Positions 17,519-27,213 are shown, counted from the stretch's first letter. The stretch: DNA of 64,000 bases from CAVTPD01 sp963736575 (GCA_963736575.1 CAVTPD010000001.1:1488001-1552000); one strand, 5' to 3'. The notes: generated by a model from the sequence alone, not told the origin. Made by a program: numbers and translations.

Positions 17519-18010
17519 TTAAACCCGCTCCAAAATCTCAAACTCAAAATCAAAAGGATTCTTTTCGTCCTTCTCATAAGATTCCGAATGGACTTTCTTC
17601 CAGTTTTTGGGATTGATTTCAGGGTAAAAAACATCTGCCGGTTGGGTTGTTTTCACCCTTGAAATATAAAGTCGGTCTACTGTATCTAGAGTTTCTGCAT
17701 AAATCTGTCCGCCACCAATAATAAATAATTCTTCTTCACCGCTTTCTTTAGCAAAATCTATGGCCGCTTGTAAAGAAGTAAAGGTATGGCAACCTTCCAC
17801 TTGGTAATCGGGATTGCGACTTACAATTAAAGAAGTCCTTTTGGGCAATGGTCGCCCAATGGAATCGAAGTTTTTACGGCCCATCAAAATATGATGGTTC
17901 AGCGTACGCTCTTTAAATAATTTAAGGTCTTTGGGTAAACGCCATAAAAGGTCGTTGTCTTTTCCTATTCCGTTGTCTTCAGCAAGGGCAACAATGTGCG
18001 ATAGTATCAT
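17519..18010 (-). CDS. folA: Dihydrofolate reductase
   Basis: This 163-residue cytoplasmic enzyme reduces dihydrofolate to tetrahydrofolate with NADPH. Diagnostic segments are HIVALAEDNGIGKDNDLLWRLPKD (folate pocket, with the acidic Asp preceding the LLW segment), ILMGRKNFDSIGRPLP and FIIGGGQIYAE (NADPH site). Length is typical. Thymidylate synthase, often adjacent, is not in the window. A membrane-protein gene lies 43 bp upstream on the same strand and could share its transcript. Confidence 0.95.
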   Translation of the reverse strand: MILSHIVALAEDNGIGKDNDLLWRLPKDLKLFKERTLNHHILMGRKNFDSIGRPLPKRTSLIVSRNPDYQVEGCHTFTSLQAAIDFAKESGEEELFIIGGGQIYAETLDTVDRLYISRVKTTQPADVFYPEINPKNWKKVHSESYEKDEKNPFDFEFEILERV

Positions 18011-18053
18011 GCTTAATTTCTAGTAATTATTAAAAACCGTTAAAATGGACTTT

Positions 18054-18773
18054 TTAGTCTATAAAACGACTCTTCCAGATCATTTCCGTAGGGTGAATTT
18101 TAAAGGCAAACATGCTAAACACAGTTATGCAGCCATACCCAATAAAGAACGCAAAGGTACAGAAAACCACGAAAAGCACACTTACATAACTAGGATCTTG
18201 CGTGAACACATACATAGAATAGAAAACTGAAGTTAGAAAAGCCGCCAGAAACACCGTTCCTAATACGTTTTCTAAATTCCGTAGTGGGATAGAGGTAATC
18301 CTTCTGAACCAATTAAATTCACCGCCCCATTGGTGTATAAAAACATATTGTCCGTTACCGGCATCTGCTAATAAAATAGGATCGTTTTCACGATCTTCCA
18401 GATTAAACATCTTGTCGGGTGCAATAATTTTAAAGCCGCTTAAGGAAATGCTGTACTTTTCTTCCAGCAGACGGATTTTGTAAATGGCTTCTTGCGGTAA
18501 TTCGGTTTTAAAATATTTAGCGTCTAGAAAACGTAAACGGTAACGCAAGCAAATCTTTTTTATGGCGGAAACCGAAAACAGTTTTTCGTTTTCTATTAAT
18601 TCGGAAGGAAGAATTATATCGTTGGTAGGAGCAGACGTAGAAAGGCGCGTTCGTATTTTGGCATCTTTAACTTCTAAAGAATGTAAAATACCTTGGGTAG
18701 AGGCCAATAAATCGTTTTGGATCTTATTTTCCTGTACTTCCAATTCGTGTAAAATGTTGACAGTTGAAAACAT
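18054..18773 (-). CDS. Uncharacterised protein with two C-terminal membrane helices
   Basis: I do not recognise this 239-residue protein. The N-terminal two thirds (to ~165) are soluble, starting with a helical stretch rich in Glu, Asn and Lys. Two hydrophobic helices follow near residues 173-190 and 197-220, so the soluble part is anchored by its C-terminal region. No signal peptide or catalytic motif is visible. It precedes folA on the same strand; similar genes are probably restricted to flavobacteria (inference). Confidence 0.7.
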   Translation of the reverse strand: MFSTVNILHELEVQENKIQNDLLASTQGILHSLEVKDAKIRTRLSTSAPTNDIILPSELIENEKLFSVSAIKKICLRYRLRFLDAKYFKTELPQEAIYKIRLLEEKYSISLSGFKIIAPDKMFNLEDRENDPILLADAGNGQYVFIHQWGGEFNWFRRITSIPLRNLENVLGTVFLAAFLTSVFYSMYVFTQDPSYVSVLFVVFCTFAFFIGYGCITVFSMFAFKIHPTEMIWKSRFID

Positions 18774-18912
18774 AGATAAGGGCTTTCATTCAAGTTAATA
18801 AATCTATTATTCAATATGAAAAGAAAGAACTTACCTTTTAAAAGCCATTTGTGTGAAATTCCCTTCGAAATAATTAGTGGACTAGCCCCGAAATCCCTAA
18901 TTTCAGCTTTTG

Positions 18913-20898
18913 ATGAATTTCTTGTACCCCGCCTTTCTATTTGGACTTTTTTTAATCAGTATTCCGATCCTGATTCATCTATTCAATTTCAGGAAAGCCA
19001 CCCGAAAATACTTCTCTAATGTTGCCTTCTTAAAAGAAGTACAACTACAAACCCAGAAAAGAAGCCGTTTAAAACATTATTTAATTCTATTGTGCCGTGT
19101 ATTGGCTATTTCGGCTATTGTTTTTGCTTTTGCACAACCATTTTTACCCGTTGCAAACACCATTCAGTCTTCCGGTAAAACCATTCTTTATTTAGATAAT
19201 ACCTTTAGCATGAATCTGGAAGAAGGGGAGAACAGTTACTTCAATAATTCCAAAGATTTTATTACAGAACTTACGGACTTCCTTCCCGAAGCATCGGATT
19301 ACCTGCTCTGGACAAGCAACAACACCTCTTCCGTTCCTAAATTAAAAAGTGCCGTACAAGGGCAATTGTTACAAACCAATTGGGATTATTCGGTTACTAC
19401 TGCCGAAGAAGTCATTCAGAAGATTAGCCAACAATACAAAAGTTTAGACGATTTAGAAGTGTTTGTCTTTTCCGATTTTCAGCATTCTAATCCTGAAAAA
19501 CTAGCCGAAGCAATGTCGGATTCCAGTATACAATGGAATATTATGCCTTTTACTTCTGAAGAAAATGGAAACTTGTTTATCGATTCTGTTTGGATGGATA
19601 ATCCCTTGATTTTGGTAAACGAATCTTCAACCCTTCATTTCAGAATAAAAAACAGCGGCAATCAATTTAAAAAACTGAAAGCTACACTTACTGTAGATGG
19701 ACAAGCTTTGGGTAAAATACAAGAAGAAATTGAAGGCGGTGATTTTGTAGACATCAGCTACAACGTAATTTTTGAAGAAGGCGGCAATCACAAAGGAAAA
19801 CTGGAAATTGAAGATTTTCCGCTGTTTATGGACAACGAGTTCTTTTTTACTATTTCCATTCCTGAACAATATTCGGTAAGCATTATTACGGCCGATCAAA
19901 ATTCACTGATTGAAAAAGTATACGCTTCCGAAGAGAATTTTAAAGTGCGCAGTTTTCTACCGGGGAATTACGATTACAACGCTATAGAACAATCCGATTT
20001 ATTAATTTTAGATCTTTCTTCGGCTATTTCGGGCAGTTTTATAGAATACGCCTTTTCCAAATACAAAGGAGATGTTGTGGTCATTCCAGGGATTAGTTCC
20101 TCTCAAAGTTCGTATTTACAGCCTATTAAAGCCTTTCAGGATTCTAATGCCGTGGCTATTGACCTTCCAGAAAAAGAAAACAGTTTCTTAAGAGGAATTT
20201 TTTCTACTTATCGAAGTGATATTTCGTTGCCTTCCGTACAAGTGAATTACCGTTTAAGTGGTTTAGAAACCTTAATTCCTTTAGAAAACGGTTTGCCTTT
20301 CTTAGCAGTTAATCAAAATTTAGAAAGCGGCAGAAGCATCTATTATTTCGCTTCAAGTTTACCTACCTTAAAACAAAGCTTTTTACGCAATGCCTTTAGT
20401 ATTCCGGTATTTTACAAATGTTTGTTGTTGAGCAAAAACATAGAAAACCCAGCGTATTATACTTTGGGGAATTCAACCGTTACGGTAGAAGTTAACGACA
20501 GTTTATCGGCCAATAACCAATTAGAAATTCAATTGAAAGACAGTGTGCGTTCTGCGCCATTTCAATCGGTGCAGGGCAGAAGCGTATTGTTATCTTTATC
20601 GTCTGTTCAAGAACCGGGGACGTATAATTTGTTGTCTTCCGAAACCGAAATTACTGTGCAAAGCATTGCGATAAATGTCCCTAAAAAAGAATCTTTAATG
20701 AAGTTTGCCAATATAGAACAGTTAAAAGAATTGGTAGCCGCTCAACCAAACGTTACGTTTTTCTCCTTAGAAGGCATGAGTTCTGCGGAATTCTTTCAGG
20801 CACAAAACAGTGGTACGCCACTTTGGAAATACTTTATTGTTATAGCTATTATCTTTCTTTTGGCTGAAATGGCCATCATAAAATGGTACAAAGAATGA
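18913..20898 (+). CDS. BatA and vWA domain-containing membrane protein
   Basis: A 661-residue protein that opens with the BatA N-terminal module (NFLYPAFLFGLFLISIPILIHLFNFRKA and a second helix at RLKHYLILLCRVLAISAIVF). A periplasmic vWA-like region follows (TILYLDNTFSMN) and a final membrane helix sits near 635-655. The MIDAS is degenerate: DNTFSMN replaces DxSxS, so Ser is shifted. Such proteins occur in Bacteroidota outside the classical Bat operon; the role is unknown. I use the ATG at 18913; the TTG just before is less likely. Its TGA overlaps the ATG of the next gene, starting a five-gene operon. Confidence 0.85.
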   Translation: MNFLYPAFLFGLFLISIPILIHLFNFRKATRKYFSNVAFLKEVQLQTQKRSRLKHYLILLCRVLAISAIVFAFAQPFLPVANTIQSSGKTILYLDNTFSMNLEEGENSYFNNSKDFITELTDFLPEASDYLLWTSNNTSSVPKLKSAVQGQLLQTNWDYSVTTAEEVIQKISQQYKSLDDLEVFVFSDFQHSNPEKLAEAMSDSSIQWNIMPFTSEENGNLFIDSVWMDNPLILVNESSTLHFRIKNSGNQFKKLKATLTVDGQALGKIQEEIEGGDFVDISYNVIFEEGGNHKGKLEIEDFPLFMDNEFFFTISIPEQYSVSIITADQNSLIEKVYASEENFKVRSFLPGNYDYNAIEQSDLLILDLSSAISGSFIEYAFSKYKGDVVVIPGISSSQSSYLQPIKAFQDSNAVAIDLPEKENSFLRGIFSTYRSDISLPSVQVNYRLSGLETLIPLENGLPFLAVNQNLESGRSIYYFASSLPTLKQSFLRNAFSIPVFYKCLLLSKNIENPAYYTLGNSTVTVEVNDSLSANNQLEIQLKDSVRSAPFQSVQGRSVLLSLSSVQEPGTYNLLSSETEITVQSIAINVPKKESLMKFANIEQLKELVAAQPNVTFFSLEGMSSAEFFQAQNSGTPLWKYFIVIAIIFLLAEMAIIKWYKE

Positions 20899-22139
20899 TT
20901 TACTTTAAAAATCTGGAAGTAATATTTCCTGGGAATGCTTTCCACGGGAAAAAGATAAACCTGTTGGTTAAAGACGGAAAACTTTACCCTAATGCAGAAA
21001 ACACGCACCAAGCGGAAGAAGTTGATGCTACAGGTATGATGGTTTCTCCAGGATGGTTAGACATGCGTTCTCAGTTCTGTGATCCAGGTTTAGAACACAA
21101 AGAAGATTTGCTTTCCGGTGCAGAATCGGCACTTGCAGGTGGTTTTAGTGGCGTTGGGCTTTTACCCAATACCGAACCAGTAATTGATGGTAAAAACGGG
21201 ATTATCTACATCTTAAACCGAACGGCTTCTCTTGCGTTAGATGTTTATCCGTACGGTGCCGTAACCACAGGAACGAAAGGCAAGCAGCTTTCAGAAATGT
21301 ACGATATGTCTAACGCGGGCGCTATTGCATTTACCGATGGTGATGAACCTATTTGGCATTCGGGTATTTTGTTAAAATCGCTGCAATACGTTCAGCCAAT
21401 TAATAAGCTTATCATCAATAAAGCGTACGATCCTTATTTAGCCAAAGAAGGTGTAGTACACGAAGGAAAAAACAGTACCTCTGCTGGTTTAAAAGGAATT
21501 CCTGCCATTTCGGAATCGATTTCTATTCAGAAAAATTTAGAGATTTTACGTTATGCGGGCGGTAAAATGCACTTTAGTTTAGTATCTACCAAAGACGGGG
21601 TAGAACTGATTAAAAAAGCCAAAAAAGAAGGACTGAATGTTACTTGTGACGTTGCTGTACATAATTTGGTACTGAACGACGAAACCATTGAGTTGTTTGA
21701 TACCAATTATAAAGTATTCCCTCCCTTGCGTTCGGAAGAACATAGAAAAGCCCTAATAAAAGGCCTTAAAGACGGAACGATTGACTGCGTGGTAACCGAT
21801 CATCATCCGCAAGATATAGAGTCAAAACGCTTAGAATTCGATTTGGCTGAATTTGGTATTATAGGGCACCAAACCTGTTATGCTTTATTGGATTCAGTTT
21901 TAGAAGACAGCGAAATTGTAGAAAAACTAGCTGTTAATCCTAGAAAGATTTTAGGGCTTGAATTGCCTAAATTTGAAGAAGGGGCAATTGCTAATTTAAC
22001 AATTTACAGCAAAGAAAGATGGACCTATACCGAAAAGAACAACCAATCTAAATCCTTGAATTCCCCATATTTGAATCAGGAAATGAACGGAAAAGCGCAT
22101 TACGTAATCAACAAAAACCAAATTAAAAAACTAGGCTAG
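20895..22139 (+). CDS. Dihydroorotase-like amidohydrolase lacking the HxH metal motif
   Basis: About 414 residues with the amidohydrolase fold of type I dihydroorotase, the enzyme that cyclises carbamoyl aspartate to dihydroorotate. Landmarks are GWLDMRSQFCDPG, LLPNTEPV, DVAVHNL, and CVVTDHHPQD with the catalytic-type Asp. The diagnostic DxHxH is changed: Arg and Gln stand where the two zinc-binding His belong. Similar HxH-less paralogues occur in Bacteroidota and are usually labelled dihydroorotase. It may be inactive, use another metal set or act as a partner of aspartate carbamoyltransferase. I take the ATG at 20895, which gives an ATGA overlap with the vWA gene, over the ATG at 20883. Confidence 0.85.
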   Translation: MIYFKNLEVIFPGNAFHGKKINLLVKDGKLYPNAENTHQAEEVDATGMMVSPGWLDMRSQFCDPGLEHKEDLLSGAESALAGGFSGVGLLPNTEPVIDGKNGIIYILNRTASLALDVYPYGAVTTGTKGKQLSEMYDMSNAGAIAFTDGDEPIWHSGILLKSLQYVQPINKLIINKAYDPYLAKEGVVHEGKNSTSAGLKGIPAISESISIQKNLEILRYAGGKMHFSLVSTKDGVELIKKAKKEGLNVTCDVAVHNLVLNDETIELFDTNYKVFPPLRSEEHRKALIKGLKDGTIDCVVTDHHPQDIESKRLEFDLAEFGIIGHQTCYALLDSVLEDSEIVEKLAVNPRKILGLELPKFEEGAIANLTIYSKERWTYTEKNNQSKSLNSPYLNQEMNGKAHYVINKNQIKKLG

Positions 22140-22143
22140 AAGA

Positions 22144-22668
22144 ATGAAAGAAAATGTATTGAATCTGCCTATAGTTAAGGTTTCTACGGTTGCTGGCTTA
22201 TTAGCGTTCACCTTTACAGTTTTGTACAATATTTTCTTATTTGTACTGAATGTAGGCGTATTTGATGGTTTGTACAATGTAAGCTTCTTTGTAAACCTAA
22301 TATTTACGGGTTTGGCTATCTATCATTTCAGAACCAACATGAATTACGGGGAGTTACGTTTCTGGCAAGGAATGATAATAACCTTTATAATCGTATTAAT
22401 ATCTAGTTTATTGGTAGCGTTGTTTATGCTGTTGTATTTAGGGATTATTAGTCCCGAATTTTTAGCCTTTAGCAAACAAGTAAAAATTGACGAGTTAATA
22501 GCCAATAAAGAAATGTACTTAAGTGACATAACCGAACAAGGCTTTAACAGCATAATAGAAATCTTTAAAGAAACAGCTGCTTCACAAGTAGCGTTTAGCA
22601 AAATCCTTTTAAATCTTTTCGTATCCTTAATCTACGGGACTATATTGTCCATAATTTTCAGAACATAA
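22144..22668 (+). CDS. DUF4199-type membrane protein
   Basis: A 174-residue membrane protein with three hydrophobic helices in the first 105 residues and one at the C-terminus, the topology of the DUF4199 family found in Bacteroidota. An amphipathic stretch (DELIANKEMYLSDITEQGFNS) precedes the last helix. Function is unknown. It lies between the dihydroorotase-like gene (4-bp gap) and the glycosyltransferase (1-bp gap), a conserved flavobacterial order, so a link to membrane-lipid glycosylation is possible (inference). Confidence 0.8.
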   Translation: MKENVLNLPIVKVSTVAGLLAFTFTVLYNIFLFVLNVGVFDGLYNVSFFVNLIFTGLAIYHFRTNMNYGELRFWQGMIITFIIVLISSLLVALFMLLYLGIISPEFLAFSKQVKIDELIANKEMYLSDITEQGFNSIIEIFKETAASQVAFSKILLNLFVSLIYGTILSIIFRT

Positions 22669-22669
22669 A

Positions 22670-23629
22670 ATGGATATTTCGGTCATAATTCCTTTACTAA
22701 ATGAAGAAGAATCTTTACCAGAACTGGCTAGTTGGATAGACCGGGTGATGGTAGAAAACCAATTCAGTTATGAAATTCTGATGATTGACGACGGAAGTTC
22801 CGACACTTCGTGGGAAGTTATTCAAACACTTTCTGAAAAAAATGCTTCGGTAAAAGGAATTAAATTTCAGCGTAATTATGGTAAAGCAGCCGCTTTGCAT
22901 ACGGGTTTTCAGGAATGTAATGGTGACGTGGTAATCACCATGGATGCCGATTTACAAGACAACCCCGAAGAGATTCCAGAACTTTATCAGATGATAAAAA
23001 GCGGTTACGATTTGGTTTCCGGCTGGAAAAAGAAACGATACGATCCCTTAAGTAAAACAATACCTACCAAATTATACAATGGCGTTACCAGTTTAATGAG
23101 TGGTATTAAATTGCACGACTTTAATTGTGGCTTAAAAGCGTACCGCAGAAATGTAGTAAAAACCATTGAGGTATACGGTGAAATGCACCGTTATATTCCG
23201 GTAATTGCAAAATGGTCTGGTTTCAAAAAAATAGGTGAGAAGGTAGTACAACACCAAGCCCGTAAATTTGGCGAAACTAAATACGGCGGTATTAAACGCT
23301 TTATTTTTGGTCCGTTAGATTTACTGTCTATTATGTTTGTGTCTAACTTCCGAAGAAGGCCTATGCACTTGTTTGGTTTTTTGGGTGCCGTAGTATTTAT
23401 CATAGGGTTTGCCATTACTGTAGGTTTAATAGGCGAAAAGATATATTGTCTTACTAATAACATTCCTATTTATAGAGAAATAACCGCCCAACCCTTATTT
23501 TATTTAGCTCTGGTTTGCATTATACTAGGTACACAGTTGTTTTTAGCTGGTTTTATAGGTGAAATGGTAGCCAGAAACGCACCGGACAAAAACCAATACA
23601 TTGTAGATAAACGCATTAATCTCCACTAA
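22670..23629 (+). CDS. Glycosyltransferase family 2, polyprenyl-phosphate type
   Basis: A 319-residue GT2 enzyme of the dolichol/undecaprenyl-phosphate sugar transferase group. The GT-A domain shows ISVIIPLLNEEESLP, the DDGSSD motif, TMDADLQDNPEE (metal-binding DAD) and the C-terminal HQARKFGETKYG. Two C-terminal membrane helices (~230-252, ~272-297) anchor it to the inner membrane. It transfers a sugar from a nucleotide to a polyprenyl phosphate; the sugar is not predictable. It is part of the operon beginning at 18913. Confidence 0.92.
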   Translation: MDISVIIPLLNEEESLPELASWIDRVMVENQFSYEILMIDDGSSDTSWEVIQTLSEKNASVKGIKFQRNYGKAAALHTGFQECNGDVVITMDADLQDNPEEIPELYQMIKSGYDLVSGWKKKRYDPLSKTIPTKLYNGVTSLMSGIKLHDFNCGLKAYRRNVVKTIEVYGEMHRYIPVIAKWSGFKKIGEKVVQHQARKFGETKYGGIKRFIFGPLDLLSIMFVSNFRRRPMHLFGFLGAVVFIIGFAITVGLIGEKIYCLTNNIPIYREITAQPLFYLALVCIILGTQLFLAGFIGEMVARNAPDKNQYIVDKRINLH

Positions 23630-23632
23630 ACT

Positions 23633-25195
23633 ATGTCCATTTCCCAACGTGCCAAAATGCCGGGGGGAATCCCCTACATCATAGGCAACGAAGCTGCAGA
23701 ACGCTTTAGTTATTACGGAATGAAAGCCATTTTGGTGGTTTTTATGACCGATTACCTAAGAATGTCGGACGTACATGCTACAGAGTGGTTGCATACATTT
23801 GGTTCGGCAGTTTACGCCTTTCCGATTATAGGAGCTATAGTCGCTGATGTTTTCTGGGGAAAGTACAAAACCATTCTAACGCTTTCCGTAGTGTATTGTC
23901 TAGGGCATTTTGTCTTGGCCATTCGGGAAGACCAATTTGGCTTGGCTTTGGGTTTAACATTAATAGCCATTGGTTCCGGTGGAATAAAACCCTGTGTAAG
24001 TGCACATGTTGGGGATCAATTTGGCGAATCGAACAAAACTTTAATCAGTAAAATCTTTAGCTTTTTCTATTTGGCGATTAATTTGGGGGCTTTTGTGTCC
24101 ACGTTGTTAACGCCTATTTTATTACAAACAATTGGACCCGCTTGGGCGTTTGGTGTACCCGGTATATTGATGTTTATGGCCACCATTGTTTTTTGGTTGG
24201 GTAGACATGAATTTGTTCATATCCCACCTGTTGGTAAAGGATTCCTAAAAATGCTCACCAGTAAGGAAGGGCTTACTGCTATTGGTCGTCTGGCTATTAT
24301 TTATGTCTTTATTTCGGTTTTCTGGTCGCTTTTTGACCAAACTGCCTCTACTTGGGTTATTCAGGCTAAAAGTAAGTTTTTAGATAAGAATATAGATTTC
24401 TTAGGGTTTAATTTTGAATTGCTGCCTTCTCAAATACAAGCCGCTAACCCCATTTTTGTATTGATGTTGGTTCCTGTATTTACCTTTCTGGTGTATCCTT
24501 TATTGAACAAAGTGATTCCCATGAAACCTCTAAATAGAATCTTGGTGGGAATGTTTATTGCAGCCTCTTCCTTTTTAGTTGTAGGCTGGGTAGAAGGATT
24601 TATTTTTGCGGGCGAATACAAAAGCATTGGTTGGCAGGTTTTGGCTTATTTTCTATTAACAGCTGCTGAAGTAATGATTTCTATTACAGCATTAGAGTTT
24701 TCTTATACACAAGCACCTAACGAGATGAAATCTTTTATTATGGGTTTGTATTTACTGTCGGTGTCTCTAGGTAATTTTATAACGGTAGGCGTGAACAGTT
24801 GGATGAACGAAGACCGAATGGTACAATCGTTTGAGCTAGGTCAAACTACAAAAGTACAATTAGCATCCGTTAATGGACTTGAGGTCGGGCATAAGATTGG
24901 GATTGAAGAAATGAAATCCATTCAGGTACTTCATAAAAAAGATACCACCCATTTAGGCGGTACGTATTTGGTGGGTGGTATTACAGGCAATACTATTTCG
25001 CTTTGGGATATTAATAGAGAACCTGTTGTAACCTTGCCTAGTAAAATAGAGCAAGAAATTCAGTTGTCTTCTTATAAATTAAACGGTGCAGTGTATTTCT
25101 ACTTTTTTGCCGGATTAATGGCTATAACAGGATTGCTGTTCATTTTTGTAACCTTCAATTACAAAGAGAAAGAATACATTCAGAAACAAATTTAA
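23633..25195 (+). CDS. POT family proton-coupled oligopeptide transporter
   Basis: A 520-residue inner-membrane transporter of the POT/PTR2 branch of the major facilitator superfamily. It imports di- and tripeptides with protons. The signature NEAAERFSYYGM (ExxER) lies near residue 18, followed by GGIKPCVSAHVGDQFGE (PTR2 signature region) and FFYLAINLGA. A ~90-residue soluble insertion (residues ~385-480) between the last helices is unusual in length. Last gene of the operon, three bases after the glycosyltransferase stop. Confidence 0.92.
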   Translation: MSISQRAKMPGGIPYIIGNEAAERFSYYGMKAILVVFMTDYLRMSDVHATEWLHTFGSAVYAFPIIGAIVADVFWGKYKTILTLSVVYCLGHFVLAIREDQFGLALGLTLIAIGSGGIKPCVSAHVGDQFGESNKTLISKIFSFFYLAINLGAFVSTLLTPILLQTIGPAWAFGVPGILMFMATIVFWLGRHEFVHIPPVGKGFLKMLTSKEGLTAIGRLAIIYVFISVFWSLFDQTASTWVIQAKSKFLDKNIDFLGFNFELLPSQIQAANPIFVLMLVPVFTFLVYPLLNKVIPMKPLNRILVGMFIAASSFLVVGWVEGFIFAGEYKSIGWQVLAYFLLTAAEVMISITALEFSYTQAPNEMKSFIMGLYLLSVSLGNFITVGVNSWMNEDRMVQSFELGQTTKVQLASVNGLEVGHKIGIEEMKSIQVLHKKDTTHLGGTYLVGGITGNTISLWDINREPVVTLPSKIEQEIQLSSYKLNGAVYFYFFAGLMAITGLLFIFVTFNYKEKEYIQKQI

Positions 25196-25238
25196 AGGAT
25201 AATGCAACTGTATGCATGATTATAATCCTTTATAAATC

Positions 25239-25673
25239 TTAATCTAAAGGAATTATTAACATGGGTATTTTAGATTGATGCATTAATGTGGACGATGTGT
25301 CACCATAAAATAATTGGTGAAAAAAGCCGTGTTGGTGACTCCCAGAGATGATTAAATCAATATTTAATTCCTTCGATTTTTCAATAATACTTTCAATAGT
25401 TGCTCCTTGTATTAATAAAGGTTCTGTATCAAGGCCAGCTTTTTTATAACCTTCTGCAAATTCTTCCAAAAGAGCATGTTCTTCTTTTAATGTCTTAGCT
25501 CTAAAATCTCTTTCCGATTGTGGTCCCGCTTCATAACCAACAAAATCTGGATCGGGTGCAGCAACGTGTAAAAGGTATATTTTAGCCTTAAATTCTTTGG
25601 CATAATCCAGCGCCTTCTCAATTAATAAATCGGTTTGTTTATGGAAGTCTATGCAAATTAAAAGTTGTTTCAT
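25239..25673 (-). CDS. Universal stress protein (UspA family)
   Basis: A 144-residue single-domain UspA-type protein with an alpha/beta fold: QLLICIDFHKQTDLLIEKAL at the start, LHVAAPDPD, and GSHQHGFFHQLFYGDTSS near the C-terminus, a variant of the ATP-binding GxxGxxxxxxGS motif. The variation leaves ATP binding uncertain. The start is the ATG at 25673; a GTG two codons upstream is less likely. Confidence 0.9.
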   Translation of the reverse strand: MKQLLICIDFHKQTDLLIEKALDYAKEFKAKIYLLHVAAPDPDFVGYEAGPQSERDFRAKTLKEEHALLEEFAEGYKKAGLDTEPLLIQGATIESIIEKSKELNIDLIISGSHQHGFFHQLFYGDTSSTLMHQSKIPMLIIPLD

Positions 25674-25679
25674 GATCAC

Positions 25680-25929
25680 TTTAGTTTATAGTAAGTTAAC
25701 GATTGTATGGATGTTTTTTGTTCAGTTTAAATAGAAAAAGTATCATAAAGGGTGCTTTTTCATGTAACAAACCAAAAATAGCGTAAGCCGATAGCGTTGT
25801 AATCAAAAAAGTATCTATTGTTTTTTTGTGCTATACAATTCTAGTTAATTTTAGAATTAATCATACTTGGTAGTGCTTTAATGATAAGCATGGGGTAAGA
25901 TTATGAATAACGCCTATTTAATGAAAAAT
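25680..25929. other. AT-rich intergenic region, no gene seen
   Basis: This stretch lies upstream of the universal stress protein gene and must hold its promoter; I cannot place a consensus -7/-33 pair. A weak hairpin AAAAAG/CTTTTT occurs near 25735-25760. No open frame of interest and no recognisable RNA gene. Confidence 0.4.
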
Positions 25930-25963
25930 CTTCGCCTATTAGATATAAGCGAAGTTTTTTTTT
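25922..25963 (-). terminator. Bidirectional terminator after alkaline phosphatase
   Basis: CTTCGC and GCGAAG form a stem around a 13-base loop. Nine T follow on the plus strand, and GATTTTTC follows on the minus strand. It lies about 27 bp past the phosphatase stop, so it can end that transcript. Confidence 0.75.
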
Positions 25964-25989
25964 GTCTTCTTTCTTCTAAATCTTCTTTT

Positions 25990-27126
25990 TTACCAACCAG
26001 AAACGGTTCTCATTTTATGATAGATTTCTGTGTTTTCATAAACTCCACCAAAAGTTTGGGCACCTGGTCCAAAGGCAAAAACAGGAATTAAAGTGGCTGT
26101 GTGGGCGGCTTCTTTGTCTTCTTTTTTAGAACCCTCATAAAAGGAACCTTCAATTTCTGCATAATTCCAATGGTCTTCTTCCCAAGGAGGTGAGAGTGAA
26201 AAACCACCTGTTTCATGATCTGCAGTGACAATCACCAAAGTTTCTCCGTTTTTTTCAGCAAAGTCTAGAACTGTATTAATTACATTATCAAAGTCATTCA
26301 TTTCAGCAATAAGGCCTTCTTTGTTGGCGGCATGTCCTTCCCAGTCAATTTGTGAACCTTCAATCATTAAGAAAAAAGGCTTTTCTTTTGCCGAAAAATA
26401 GGAGAGTGCCCATTCAGTAGCTTCATTCAAAAAATCGTCTCTTCCGTTCAGTTTAGAAGGCAACCCTTTTTCTGCTAATAAATAACCGTATTTTCTGTTT
26501 GGTTTTAATTCTGCTTTAGAAAGTTGATTGGTATCTATTTCAAAACCATTTTGTTCTAATTCTGAAAGGATATTTTTGTTGTCTTTTCTCTTATTAAAGA
26601 ATTTCAATCCGCCAGCAGCAAAAAAATCTATATTAGAAGTAGGTAATTGTTGGGCAATTAATTCTTCTTCTTTTCTGTAATTAGCATGGGCGTAAAAACA
26701 AGCTGGTGTGGCGTGTGTAATGCTAGAAGTAGCAATTAATCCGCAGGGTATTTTAAGTGTTTTTAGCTGTTCCACTAACGTTTCCGCCTTGTTCTGTAAG
26801 GTATCTTTACCAATAGCACCGTTGTACGTTTTTATTCCTGAAGCAAAAGCCGTAGCTCCCGCAGCAGAATCGGTTATTTTTTCTTTAGCCGAAGAGGTTT
26901 TGTGCAAACCAATTACTGGAAAACGAGAAAAGCTGGGTTCTTTATTTGTTCCGAAATAATAGGTGCTAGAAACTTGGCTTAAGCCCATTCCGTCGCCAAT
27001 TAGTAGAATTATGTTTTTGGGTTTAACGGGTTTTTCTGCTTCTGTATTTGGGTGTTTTTCACTTGTAGTAGTCTGGCAGGCAGTAAATAAGATTACAGAG
27101 AGGAAAAGAAATGTTAGGGTTTTCAT
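25990..27126 (-). CDS. Alkaline phosphatase lipoprotein
   Basis: A 378-residue PhoA-superfamily phosphatase that releases phosphate from organic monoesters outside the inner membrane. A lipoprotein signal ends with Cys17 (LFTAC). Catalytic parts are Asp45 in LIGDGMG, the nucleophile Ser87 in TDSAAGATAFASG and ADHETGGF near the C-terminus. I start it at the ATG at 27126, giving a proper lipoprotein signal; the longer frame begins at TTG. It has a terminator on each side and is likely monocistronic, but I see no obvious Pho box. Confidence 0.93.
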   Translation of the reverse strand: MKTLTFLFLSVILFTACQTTTSEKHPNTEAEKPVKPKNIILLIGDGMGLSQVSSTYYFGTNKEPSFSRFPVIGLHKTSSAKEKITDSAAGATAFASGIKTYNGAIGKDTLQNKAETLVEQLKTLKIPCGLIATSSITHATPACFYAHANYRKEEELIAQQLPTSNIDFFAAGGLKFFNKRKDNKNILSELEQNGFEIDTNQLSKAELKPNRKYGYLLAEKGLPSKLNGRDDFLNEATEWALSYFSAKEKPFFLMIEGSQIDWEGHAANKEGLIAEMNDFDNVINTVLDFAEKNGETLVIVTADHETGGFSLSPPWEEDHWNYAEIEGSFYEGSKKEDKEAAHTATLIPVFAFGPGAQTFGGVYENTEIYHKMRTVSGW

Positions 27127-27146
27127 ATGCTTGTATTTAAACAAAG

Positions 27147-27184
27147 AAAGCCATTTCTATACTGAATTGTATAGAAATGGCTTT
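27147..27184 (-). terminator. Strong terminator of the vWA lipoprotein gene
   Basis: Sixteen perfectly paired bases (AAAGCCATTTCTATAC with GTATAGAAATGGCTTT) surround a six-base loop. The minus strand continues CTTTGTTT. It separates the vWA lipoprotein gene from the phosphatase gene. Confidence 0.85.
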
Positions 27185-27213
27185 ACGATATTGTTAACAA
27201 AATAGCTTTTTAC

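Noticed and set aside
25903..26091. 62-residue plus-strand frame
   Set aside because: It spans a terminator hairpin and the 3' end of the alkaline phosphatase gene, and has no protein-like composition.
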